Shown here in pieces: positions 46,201 to 57,400 of a stretch of 64,000 nt of DNA. The translations under genes were made by a program, and so were the position numbers. Numbering within the stretch: the stretch's first letter is position 1; the number at the start of each line of letters is the position of its first letter. Origin of the DNA: Pyrus communis (taxonomy: Eukaryota > Streptophyta > Magnoliopsida > Rosales > Rosaceae). The stretch covers positions 22,575,344 through 22,639,343 of the forward strand of contig NC_084816.1 of the NCBI RefSeq assembly GCF_963583255.1, in the 5' to 3' direction. The notes under the pieces are model-generated. The model did no database searches. It was not told the DNA's origin and saw nothing but the letters and a program-made list of their open reading frames with translations.

Positions 46201-47633
46201 GCCAGGTTAATTGCCAATGGATTTCATCAACAGTCTGGTATTGATTACACAGAGACCTTTAGTCCTGTGGTCAAGCACAGCACTATTTGACTTGTTCTCA
46301 GTTTAGCAGTTTCAAAAAGGTGGCACATAAGACAACTGGATGTCCAAAATGCATTTTTGCATGGTTTTTTACAGGAAGATGTATATATGCGGCAACCTAC
46401 TGGCTTTGTTGATCACCAGTATCCTAATCATGTGTGTAAATTACAACGCATCATCTATGGCTTGAAACAAGCTCCTCGAGCGTGGTTCAATCGGTTTTCA
46501 GAGTTTCTTCTTCAATTAGGGTTTCACGGGTCAACTTGTGATTACAGTTTATTTGTTTTCAATCACCGTGGGGTCTATTTGATTTTATTGATTTATGTGG
46601 ATGACATCCTGTTGACAGGAAATAGCCCTTGCCATATGTCGAGGTTGATCAAGAAATTGGGTACTTTATTCTCAATGAAGGACTTAGGTCCTCTCCATTA
46701 TTTTTGGGGGTCGAAGTTAATTATTTTGGTCAACAAATGCATCTCAATCAAGCAAAGTATGCATTGGATCTGCTGACACGTACCAATTTTTTGGATGTAA
46801 AACCAGTTTCTACTCCAGTTCCTAGTGGTCACAAACTTAGTGCATATGATGGTGAGCCACACAACAATCCAGAGATGTACAGGAGTGTTGTGGGTGCCCT
46901 ACAATACTTGACCATCACGAGACCAGACCTTTCCTATGCTGTGAACCAGGTATGTCAGTTCATGCAGTCTCCCAAAACTACACATTGGCAGGCAGTAAAG
47001 AGGATTCTTCGGTATGTAAAGGCCACATACAATCATGGCCTTGTCTACAAACCTGGTTCTACTAATCTCACGGCTTATTCTGATGCTAATTACGCTAGAA
47101 ATCCAGATACTCAACATTCAACGGGTGGTTTCTGTATTTATTTTGGGTCCAATCTCGTGTCCTGGAGTTCGAAGAAACAAAAGACTGTTAGTAGGTCCAG
47201 TTCTGAAGCTGAATATAGGCAGCTTGCTTACACTGCGGCAGAAATTTCGTGGCTCAGGTCTTTATTTCGAGACTTGTACTTGCATCTTGACATACCCACA
47301 ATTTGGTGCGATAATATTTCCTCAATTGCTCTTGCATCTAATCCTGTTTTTCACTCCCGGACAAAGCACTTGGAAGTTGATTATCATTACGTTCGAGAGA
47401 AGGTGGTTCGTCGTCAGTTACTTGTTAATTATATTTGTTCTCAAGATCAGGTTGCTGATCTGTTCACAAAAGGATTGTCATCAACAAGGTTCAAGCTTCT
47501 TGTTTCCAAGCTTTCCGTTGTTCCTCCACCTGTTAGCTTGCGGGGGGATGATAGACCACGTCAGTCTGTGACTCTCACTTCCGAGACTTCAGGGAGTTGT
47601 GATCGCTCTAAACTCTTATCCATGAAGAGTTAG
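43278..47633 (+). pseudogene. Copia C Gag-Pol, several stops and frameshifts
   Basis: Homology runs through several frames. Gag (MTTVVNIKLDRTNYPLWLAQ) stops at 43617-43619, again near 43716, and resumes 43722-44585 with zinc knuckle CQICGKQGHPALDCY and protease (WLLDTGANAHVT). After a frameshift, 44683-46290 has pre-integrase, integrase (HSDVWCSP, CDEGGEYK, NGIAERKHRH) and reverse transcriptase start. A TGA at 46288-46290 replaces what is normally a sense codon in RT. The RT catalytic YVDDILLTGN lies at about 46598; a shift follows near 46700, and RNase H (AYSDANYARNPDTQHSTGGF, RTKHLEVDYHYVREKV) continues in another frame to about 47545. No intact product is possible, yet the LTRs are near-identical. 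Confidence 0.93.
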
Positions 47634-47837
47634 CTTAGGTTACAACTCTTTCAAATGTTTGTTGGTTCTCGGATATGTATCTTTCCTACAGTTTGTTGTA
47701 ATCTTTGAATTTTGAAAAGCCTTGTAAATAGGGATTGCTTTCCCTGATATAATCTGAAATGCAATATAAATACATGCAGCCTCTCGTTAAAGAGGTATAC
47801 AATTAACGTAAACTCTTGAGCATTCTTAAGTTTTACA
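47549..47837 (+). repeat. 3' LTR of Copia C
   Basis: 289 bp, same length as its partner. Preceded by a G-run (CGGGGGGA) in place of a classic polypurine tract. Confidence 0.95.
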
Positions 47838-48265
47838 GGGCTTTGAGTCAACTCAATACTCATTTCACTGCAATCCCAAAGACCAAGATAAACAACATTG
47901 TGCCTAATAGCAGTGCAGATCCAATTATAAATAAGACATAAATGATCCGGTGTTGGTTCACTAGAGCGTTTCCAACACCTATAAAGTTCAATACTGAATT
48001 TTTGAATGTCTGTTGAGTCATGAAGGAAAAGTACACGATCAACAAACGTCAAAGAACGATTGGATTCAATCCATGAATAAGGAAAACAATCATCATCAAA
48101 TTCAAGTTTGGGAAGAGAAGTCCAAAAGTTCTCCCATCGTCTTGACAGAATTGTAGTCTGCACAGCATCTAATATCGGAAGGAATGAAAGTAATTGGCAA
48201 AGAAGTGAATTTGGCAATTCACTGATCCTATCAACTCCCTCTTGACACTTCGATGTCGAACCCAT
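47838..48265 (-). pseudogene. F-box pseudogene, 5' part (fourth locus)
   Basis: Starts at 48265 (MGSTSKCQEGVDRISELPNS) with a well-kept F-box (LLCQLLSFLPILDAVQTTIL, RRWENFWTSLPKLEFDD) and the next region (FVDRVLFLHDSTDIQKFSIE, ICTAIRHNVVYLGLWDCSEM). The frame then enters the Copia C LTR and ends at 47651. This N-terminal half has no frameshift, so it was alive until near the time of insertion, or decays slowly. A leader exon (ACCTGATAAAAGCTTCT) lies at about 48489. Confidence 0.88.
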
Positions 48266-49590
48266 TGGTATGTACCCTGATGGCTAATAAAAAACATTAA
48301 TGAGATCACTGTTCTGTTGTACCTTTGATAACATAAAAGCTTTTCAAGACAAACTTAAGCAACGAAAAATACATGCAAAAAATTTAGACCTATATATATA
48401 TATATATATATGTAAGTTCATGATACATTAAAGGTTTTCCATGGAAGCGAACAGATTAAAGAAGCAAACAGGTTAAGAAGAGTAGTACCTGATAAAAGCT
48501 TCTAAGATGACCGAGCAAACGAAACATTTTTTAATTGATTGCAGAGAAAATCATGAATCTGGAATCTCTGGACTCGGATAGTCAGATTTTAAAGAGAGAG
48601 AAACTTTCCACACACTCATTGGGAATTTACAGAGTCGAAAAGTTAACAACTTAATAGATCGTACATGATTAATTACCACAAAGAGCAGTAAATATGTTGC
48701 CTCATTTTTTTTGAAACAGTACGATATTCATTCATCAAGGAAAAACGTGCAAAACTTGAGAATAGTTTGCATAATGAGTCTCAATAAAAATCTTGTAGGA
48801 AATTTCAACCTAGTTCAAAGGAAAGGAGCATCCCGCACAAACAACATAAGGGAACCTATCCTCAAGGAAATAGAATTATAAAACCAGCTACATTAACTAG
48901 AAGTATCCTCCAGTAAAATGTCCATGATGATGTCCGGTGGTTCCTTGAACCATGACACTTCATATGTTGCCTCGTTTTGAATTCTCTTTTTGGGAATGGT
49001 GGTGTCCATATACTCCTTATTACTTTCTACACACTCTTCTTAATTTTCGACCGTTGAATTGAAAGAGTTGAAGAAGATCAAAAGACATAAATTAAAACAG
49101 CATGCGTGGATAGCAATTCTCATTCATCACCTTGTTTTGAATAGTCCTGAACTCCAAATACACTCAATAAATTTAATAAAGAAAAAAAATTGACTAACTA
49201 AGGTTAAATTTTTACAAGTTACAAATTCCCCAATTTTATCAGAATCTTCTTTAATTTTTTTATTCTTTACTTGTTGTATTAATAATCTGATACTTTCATA
49301 CAAACAAAATATAAACAAATCAACAAGGTTTTAGATCTGAGAGTGAGTGAAGGAATAAAATATAGCCACTCTTCATCACCATGAATGGCTCAAATTTTTC
49401 TCTTTTATTTTTTTTCTTTAACGGGAAAAGGGAGGATTTGTACTGAAGTGAGCCGAAAGATTTTTGTTTCTTGGTTGACAGCATGTTAGTTTGTGAGTTA
49501 ATGAGTGAAATTTTGTTCGGTCTTCGTTTTATTCTGACTAGAACGATCATCATTGATCAAACAAAATAACTGCGAGCACGAAGAACCCTG
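48266..49590. other. Intergenic with AT microsatellite
   Basis: (TA)n at about 48391-48411. A stretch at 48700-48960 looks repeat-like, but I cannot name its family. The small frames at 49127-49553 show no domain. Confidence 0.4.
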
Positions 49591-50500
49591 TTAGAAACTC
49601 CCCATAACTGCAAGCACTAAGAACAAGCTCCAATTGGATCAGATTTTGAAAAGTAGGCAGATACAAAGCCTGCAAGAAAGATGATTGATCAAACAAAAGT
49701 TTATTCTGAAATGAAGTATTACCTTATGGAAAACGAGAAAAAAGCTTTGCTACTGAATCATCAAAAAATTGTACCTTGACACTTGTAAGCCCTTGAGACT
49801 CAAGAAAGCATAGGTAGTAAACCTTGACGCCACCTTCAAAACCTCAAGTGTCAGGCAATTCAAAACTCATGTCACTGTAATCCTAAAGATTAAGATCAAG
49901 TTCAGCAGCATTGTACCCAACAGTAGTGCAAATCCAATCACGAATACGAGAGGTCCTCCACAGTTCCTGCTCCATAGGTGTCCCCATGCCGAAAAAGTCG
50001 AAGACTATATTTTTTTATGTCTGTTGAGTCATGAAGTGTTAGACAAATAAGGAATATGGTTGGAGTCCTTGTGTAATTGTATATAATATTATTATTGGAA
50101 GAATAAGCCGTCCTACAGCCGTCAAGCCGTCCTACCTTGTCCTACCTACACACTAGCCGTCCTACAGCCGTCCTAACTTGTCCTACCTACACACTAGGAC
50201 GGCTACCTTGTCCTCTACAGCCGTCCTACCTTGTCCTACCTTCACACTAGGACGGCTACCTTGTCCTACCTACACATTTGTATCATATATATATATATCC
50301 TTGTAATCTTGTAGAGAAATATAATGAGAAAAAAAGCATTCTCTTCCATTTTTCCACATTCACGTATCAATAACAAATATATTTTTTAGCCTACATACCT
50401 TTTTCTATGTGAAGGGAGTAAACGATCAATGAACGTCATCATGGAATTCCATTTTGGGAAGAGAAGTCCATAATTAAGTTCTCCCATCGTCTTGACAGAA
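49590..50500 (-). pseudogene. F-box pseudogene (fifth cluster copy, hit by solo LTR)
   Basis: On the minus strand: F-box remnant around 50500-50410 (a SRRWEN-like region, much reduced), then a solo LTR, then exon 1 pieces (50036-49740: FDSTDIKK-like, TAVGYNAAELDLNL-like, LRR-like), and an exon 2-like piece after a CTTGCAG acceptor at about 49675-49595. Large parts of the F-box and the FBD exon are missing. It is the most decayed member. Confidence 0.75.
50037..50409 (+). mobile_element. Solo LTR of the Copia A family
   Basis: 373 bp starting TGTTAGACAAATAAGG, with the same AGCCGTCCTAC minisatellite, flanked by TGAAG at 50032-50036 and 50410-50414. The last two bases are TG in place of CA. 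No internal sequence is present, so it arose by LTR-LTR recombination. Confidence 0.93.
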
Positions 50501-51422
50501 TGGTATGTATCCCGATGGCTAATCAAAAACATTATTAAGATCACTGTTCTGTTGCACTTTTGATAACTTAGCAACTTTTTCAATGTAAAATTTCATACAA
50601 ACTTAAGTAAATAAAAAGAGATGAAATATTTAGACCTGACAAATATATACCAAAATGCTCACATGTATGCGCGTGCGCACATAGATAGGCACAGAATTTT
50701 ATTTTCTCAAGAAAAGTTTGTCTAAGGAAGCAAGCAGATTACAGAAGAAGAGTACCTGACAAGGGCTTCTGAAATAATAAATTCTGACAAGGGCTTCTGA
50801 AATAATAAAAAAAACAAAAGAGATTTGGAAGAGGGCATGTGTCCCTCGGCCTATGTTTCCTCCACCCCCGACTCCCTGAGTCGCACAAATGGGTGAACAA
50901 TTTAGTCATTCTTCATCACCAATTGGCCAAACGCCAATGGTTAAACCTTTTTTTTTCATCAACGGAAATGGGGAATGCGATGATATGATTAAAAGATTGA
51001 AATATTGGAGCAAACGAATAGATTTTTTTTCTAGCTATTTGCTCCGATGAGACGATAAGTTTTTAGATCGCTCGTACGTTAAGCTAGCAACAACACCTGT
51101 AAATTTCCAACAAATAATAATTTTTAGAGTGCTATCACTAAAATCTTATGTTTGCACAAGGACTCGAAATCTCGCGTATTTATAAACATTCGGGAACCGG
51201 AATCAACCCATTGACATGCGCATACTTTCAACATTTTGATTGGAGCAATAATAACTAGATAGCATCTTCAAATATTAACAGTCAAGATATCATTGTGGCT
51301 AACACAAGTTAAAACAGTACATGATAACTTATAAGCAGATTGACATCCATGCATAATCTTCCGAGAATCCGGACTCGTGGATGTATCGATCATACAAAGC
51401 TATATAACTCCTCCCTATGAGA
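50501..51422. other. Intergenic, includes an F-box leader repeat
   Basis: Holds the leader exon-like sequence of the decayed F-box copy, with a 32-bp tandem duplication (CTGACAAGGGCTTCTGAAAT) at about 50757-50812. The rest, to 51422, includes the presumed 3'UTR of the RPL18a-like gene. Confidence 0.5.
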
Positions 51423-54400
51423 TTACCAGCCATGACCTCCCTTTGTTGCACCAAGTACAATAGCAATTGTTGCAACAATAGCCTGCAGATAAAGTGGTAT
51501 TATAAAAAAGGAACAGAGGATAAAAATAAGACGACTAGACTGGCAACGAGGTAAGTATTTGACAAACAAAAGAAATTTGGAGGTAGATAAAACATAAAAA
51601 GTGGAGTACGTTGTTCCAAAAATCCAAATGAAAGGAAATAAGAGTTACTCACACCAACTGCGCAAGCGATATATCCTGGTTTCTCTCGGGGGTCCATCCT
51701 ATTCCTAGCACAAATTAGGATAATTGCACCAACATACCAGGGGATGGTACCAAGGAAGAAACCGATGATAAACCTGCAAAAGAAAGAGCAGGAAGTTAAC
51801 AAATCTTTACTGATGTTATAGACAGCTTGATAGTTGCAAGATAACCGAAAATACAATGTACGTATCCTATTATTTTGCTTATAAGGAAGCCTGGGAGCTA
51901 GTTTCAGTTTCTTTCCAAGCAGTGAACAGAAAACACGATCATAGTCAATGATATCAAAATGAGGGCAGAGTCCCTATTGAAACACTATCTTTTTTCAATT
52001 CATGCCGCAAATGCCATTTCTCGTGCTTATTGAATTTCTACAAATCTCAAATCTTTCCTTCAAATTGAACCTATTCTATTTTTGACAATTTCCACAATGT
52101 AAAACAACTCTGCACAATAAAATCAAGAGTTTTTCTGTTGATGATGCAGATTTCTTGTCCGTTTTCATGTTTCTAAAACTATTAGAACACTACGAAGCTC
52201 GATCAGCAATTGCAATTTCTTGATTAAAGATCCAATACTTAAATATCATCCTACCATGCTAGACTACAACAAACAACAACAACCAAGCCTTATCTTACTA
52301 AGTGAAGTCAGCTATGTGAATCCTAGAACACCACTGCGTTTGGTTTTGCTCCAAGTCTTCTCTTAGCTCCAAGTACTCCATGTATTTTCTTGAAGTCTCT
52401 TTCAAAGTCTTCCGTTAGCTCCAAGTACTCTGTTTCTTTCAAAGTCTTCAGTTAGCTCCAAGTACTCCGTCTCTTTCAAAATCTTCCTAGGTCTTCCTCT
52501 ATCCCTTTTGATATGACCCTCTGTCTCATAGTCGCATCTTCTAACCGGAGCATCTGTAGGTCTTTGATTCACATGTCCAAACCACCTTAACCGATTTCTC
52601 TCATCTTATCTTCAGTTGTGGCCAATCCTATGTTGGGGTGAAAAACTTAAGAGTACACAACTCTAGCACAAGTGTTGGAGAGACAACACAAGTAAACTAA
52701 TTACTTGTATTACACACAAAAAATATTACAACACAAACTATCAAGGACACTCTTGAGAAGCTATGACACTCACTCACTTTCTAGAGACAAACTCTAGAGC
52801 ACTCACACTCTTACAAGACTATTCTTGCTTCTCACTCTCGCTTGCTTGCTTGCTTGCTTGCTTGGTTAGTTTTGTTACCAACACACATGCATACATATTT
52901 ATAGGCATGTTTGCCGACATATGGCCTCACTAGAATTTTCTAGTGCATGATCATGCACACACTACACCAACCTAGGCTTTGCATATCAGCCTTGCCGACT
53001 TAAATGATGCTAGAATTCTCTAGCATATTATTACACACACACACACACATTTGTTATAATAGCTAGACAATTCTAGCTTGTTCCCACCGACACATTTATG
53101 CTAGAAGATTCTAGCATATGAATGCTTTCTCCTTTGTTTCTTCATCATGGGCCAATCTTTATTATTTGGGCTGGTGTTGTACTTGTAACACTCCCCCTCA
53201 ACACCAGCTCATTCTTTTCTCCATGCTGAGTTGACGACGAAACTTTTCAAACGTGCCGGTACTCAAACCTTTAGTGAACAAGTCCGCAACTTGTTCATCT
53301 GTATTGATTTGTCTCATCTCAATCTCTTCTTGCAAGACCTTTTCTCTAATGATAATGTACCTCCACATGTTTAGTTCTTACATGAAAGACTGGATTTTCC
53401 GCCAAGCGAATTGCCGATTGGTTATCACAGTACAATGGTACTGGATAATCTACTGGTTGATGTAGATCACTCATCAACTGTACCAGCCATGCATTCTCTT
53501 GAGCTGCCATTGGTGCTGCTCTATACTCTGCTTCTGTGGTTGACAAAGACACTGTTGGTTGTCTCTTGCTGCACCACGAAACTACTCCAGAACCAATTCT
53601 GAAGACATACCCAGTGGTCGATCTCCTGGTGTCGTGATCTCCTGCAAAATCTGCATCACAATAGCCAACCAACTTACCATCTTCTCCTTTCTTGTACAAG
53701 AGACCATAGTCAATTGTACTCTTTACATATCTTAATATTTGTCGAACCGCTTCTAGATGAGGCTTCTTTGGATTTTGCATGTATCGACTCATAACACCAA
53801 CTGCATAAGAAATGTCAGGTCGAGTCAAAGTTAGATAGATCAGACTACCTACCAATTGTCGATACATTGTTGCATCTTCCAAGTCTATGCCTTCATGTGC
53901 ACACATCTTGGCATTAGGTTCCACCGGTGTTAAGATTGGCTTGCATTCAAGCATCCCAAACTTCTGCAACAAGTCTTTTGCATACTTTTGTTGACACAGA
54001 AATATGCCTTCTTGTGTGCAATCAACCTCTAATCCAAGAAAGTGCTTGAGTTGTCCAAGCTCTTTCATCTTGAACCGAACTGACAAATTTTCCTTTGTTC
54101 GACAAATTTCAACCTCATCATCGCCAGTGATGATTAGGTCATCCACGTACACCAGCACGATAGCTAACTTTCCTCCATTAGCTTTAACAAATAAGTTGGA
54201 ATCTGCATGCGCCACTGAGTAACCACTTTGCGTTAGAAATTCTGCAATTTTACCGTACCACGCCCTTGGTGCTTGTTTTAGACCGTAGAGTGCTTTCCTC
54301 AACTTGCACACGTACTCGAGATGAACTTTACTTTCAAGGCCCATTGGTTGCATCATGTAGATCTCCCGATCTAACTCTCCATGCAAGAAAGCATTCTTCA

Positions 54401-57400
54401 CATCCATCTGGTATAGATTCCAATTTTTGTTAGCTGCAAGTGCAAGTAGGACTCGTACGGTTGTAAGCTTTGCTACTGGACTAAACGTTTCATCATAGTC
54501 TAGTCCATATTGCTGAGAGAAGCCTCGAGCCACCAACCGAGCCTTGTACCTTTCAACTGAACCATCAGGACGATGCTTTATCTTGTACACCCATTTGCAG
54601 GATATGGGTTTCACATCCCTTGGCTTTGGCACCAAATCCCAAGTCTGATTCTGCTTAAGCGCAGTGATTTCTTCTTCCATAGCTCTTATCCATTCAGAAC
54701 TCTGTGATGCTTCTTCAAACACCTCAGGTTCTTTTGGTGCTCCATCAGTTATGGCAGCATTAGCATATTTAGGATTTGGCTTTCGTACTCTTGTTGACCT
54801 TCTTAGTTGTGATTGTGGAGTTGATACTTCTACTCTACTAGGTCTAACTTCTTGTGGTTGTTGGTACATACCTGTTTGCCAAGGACTCTTAGGTACTTCT
54901 TGCTCGACATCGTCTCCAGCAAGCAAATCTTCAGGCTCATCTGGACTTGATTGGATTTGGGCAGCTTGGTCTCCCAGTTTCCCTTGCAACGTATCTTCAA
55001 ACTCTTTTGGGTCAGGTGACGCCTCATTTTCTGAGCACCAACAAGATGATGCTTCTGCGTCCCATTCTTCCTCCACAGCTAGAGACGCAACGACATCCCA
55101 ATCATCTTCAATTTTCTTCTCTGAGTTGGCGACGTTACTTTCTGCAGGTCTTTTGAACCAGTAATCCTTCGCCATGTGGCCATTCTTTCCACAATTGTAA
55201 CACTTGCTCTCAAATCTTTTATTATTCTGGGACTGACCATGGTTGCCGTGATACTTCAGAGCTCCCCCTGGCCGAGAACTCCCTCCTCCTTGATGACCTT
55301 TTTCCTTGTCACCATTTCTTTTAGATCCACCACCAGCACGCTGCTTAAAGCTGCCTTTACTTTTGGTGTAGAGCGCTTCCTCCTCACCTTTTAACGAGAC
55401 CCCTCTCATTTGCTTTGCCAAAGCTTCTTGATCGGCAAGCAAATTCTCGAACTCAACAAGTGATGGTTGGGTCGGCCATCCTTGTACAGCGGCAACGAAG
55501 CCTTGATATTCGGGTCTCAATCCATGGATAATTATTCTTTTTATCCTGGATCCTACAATGGCAGCACTAGGATCTAATTCAGAAATTTCACGGCAAATAG
55601 ACTTTACCTTGTGGAAATACTGCGCAATCGTCATGTCCCTTTGGGCCACTGATAACAACTCGTTCTCGAGAAGCTGCAGTCTTGTATCGTTCCTCTTTGA
55701 AAAGAGTGTGGCGAAGGTGTCCCATGCTTCTTTTGGTGTCTTGGCCTTCCGTATGTGCTCTAACATGTCATCTTCAACTGTGGTTTTTAAGGCAAACATG
55801 GCCTTACCTGCCTTGATCTTCCACTTCCTCAAAGTGCCGCTGGTGTCTTCTTCTGGCTGCGTAACTTCATTACCACCAACGACATCCCAAAGATCTTGGC
55901 CTTGTAGGTAAGACTCCATACACGTCGCCCACGTGTTGTAATTTTTGTTGTTCAACTTCTTGATTCCTCCAACAACTTGAAGATCTCCCATCGTGTCGGC
56001 AGAGCTTCGATAAGTCGAACAAGATTAACGAATAATCTTGCGAAGTACTAAACTTCTCACGATTCTTAAAAGCTTTAATAGAGACGGTCCCTGATCGTAC
56101 CGCTCTGATACCAATTGTTGGGGTGAAAAACTTAGAGTACACAACTCTAGCACAAGTATTAGAGAGACAACACAAGTAAACTAATTACTTGTATTACACA
56201 CAAAAAATATTACAACACAAACTATCAAGGACACTCTTGAGAAGCTATGACACTCACTCACTTTCTAGAGACAAACTCTAGAGCACTCACACTCTTACAA
56301 GACTATTCTTGCTTCTCACTCTCGCTTGCTTGCTTACAAGCTTGCTTGGTTAGTTTTGTTACCAACACACATGCATACATATTTATAGGCATGTTTGCCG
56401 ACATATGGCCTCACTAGAATTTTCTAGTGCATGATCATGCACACACTACACCAACCTAGGCTTTGCATATCAGCCTTGCCGACTTAAATGATGCTAGAAT
56501 TCTCTAGCATATTATTACACACACACACACATTTGTTATAATAGCTAGACAATTCTAGCTTGTTCCCACCGACACATTTATGCTAGAAGATTCTAGCATA
56601 TGAATGCTTTCTCCTTTGTTTCTTCATCATGGGCCAATCTTTATTATTTGGGCTGGTGTTGTACTTGTAACATCCTACTTACCTCGATATAAATCCTACC
56701 ATGCTAGACTAGTTGAAATTATCAGTTGAGGGTCAATAATATTAAGTCCTTAACCTATACATCCGGATTGAAACCTTCAGTTTTCTTATAACTACAGAAC
56801 ATTGTCATAACCCTCGTATCAATCAACTTCCACAAAGCCATTTAAATTTTAAAGCAGCAAACTTACAAGCACCAGCCGAGTCCACAACCACAGCAACGAA
56901 GGCGACGCTCTCTTATAGGTCGCCCTTCAGCAACCGCATAACCTAGAACAATAAACAGAGCAATCCAATTACACGGCTAAGAAACCGACATCTATGACAA
57001 CAGAAAATGAAGATCCAGATAAAACACAAAGCACAAAATGGAATAAGCAACAAAAATACATATCAAGTCATTCAACGACAAAATTCCCACTAAAAAAATA
57101 AAAATAAAAAAATAAAAAAACCCTAATGACATCATTACAAAACTGATCTAATCACTAGCAGCGTAACTGAGATTGTTTAAAACTTAAATCCATAGTTGTT
57201 CTGTTCATAAAAATCAAAAGGGTTGTTGCTGTGACTAAATAAGTCAAATAATTCCAACCAGAAAAACAAATTGAATTCACAAACATATCATTTTTAAACT
57301 CTCGTTTTTACCAATCGAGAAAACAAAGTATCATCAATCAAATGAAGAACAGAACAAGAGATAGAGGATCTAAAGCATACCAGGAACGGTTTGATATCCA

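Larger units (their letters stand above)
42935..47837 (+). mobile_element. Copia element C in an F-box gene
   Basis: Flanked by GGGCT at 42930-42934 and 47838-47842. Two 289-bp LTRs (42935-43223, 47549-47837) run TGATAGACCACG to AGTTTTACA and differ at only three positions by eye. A primer-site-like TGGTATACGAGCC follows the 5' LTR. Body 4903 bp. It is opposite in strand to the F-box gene. Confidence 0.96.
52631..56672 (-). mobile_element. Copia element D, integrase-less, in a host intron
   Basis: Flanked by TCCTA at 52626-52630 and 56673-56677. LTRs 52631-53190 and 56116-56672 (560 and 557 bp) run TGTTGGGGTGAAAAAC to TACTTGTAACA. On the minus strand the primer site TGGTATCAGAGC lies at 56114-56103 and the polypurine tract TTGAGGGGGAG at about 53201. 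At 4042 bp it is shorter than full Copia elements by about 1-1.5 kb, because the protease and integrase region is missing. Confidence 0.96.
52267..56692 (-). mobile_element. Truncated RTE-type LINE, split by Copia D
   Basis: Pieces 52267-52630 and 56673-56692. Read on the minus strand it encodes the C-terminal part of RTE-clade reverse transcriptase ([19 protein letters not shown] and GRPRK) and ends in a GTT/TTG-rich tail (52267-52285 in the plus strand CAACAAACAACAACAACC). A 19-bp duplication, ATCCTACCATGCTAGACTA, lies at 52248-52266 and 56693-56711. It is strongly 5'-truncated. Copia D (52631-56672) was inserted later. Confidence 0.85.

Noticed and set aside
54664..55164. 166-aa plus-strand frame in Copia D
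   Set aside because: Antisense shadow of the Gag-Pol frame.
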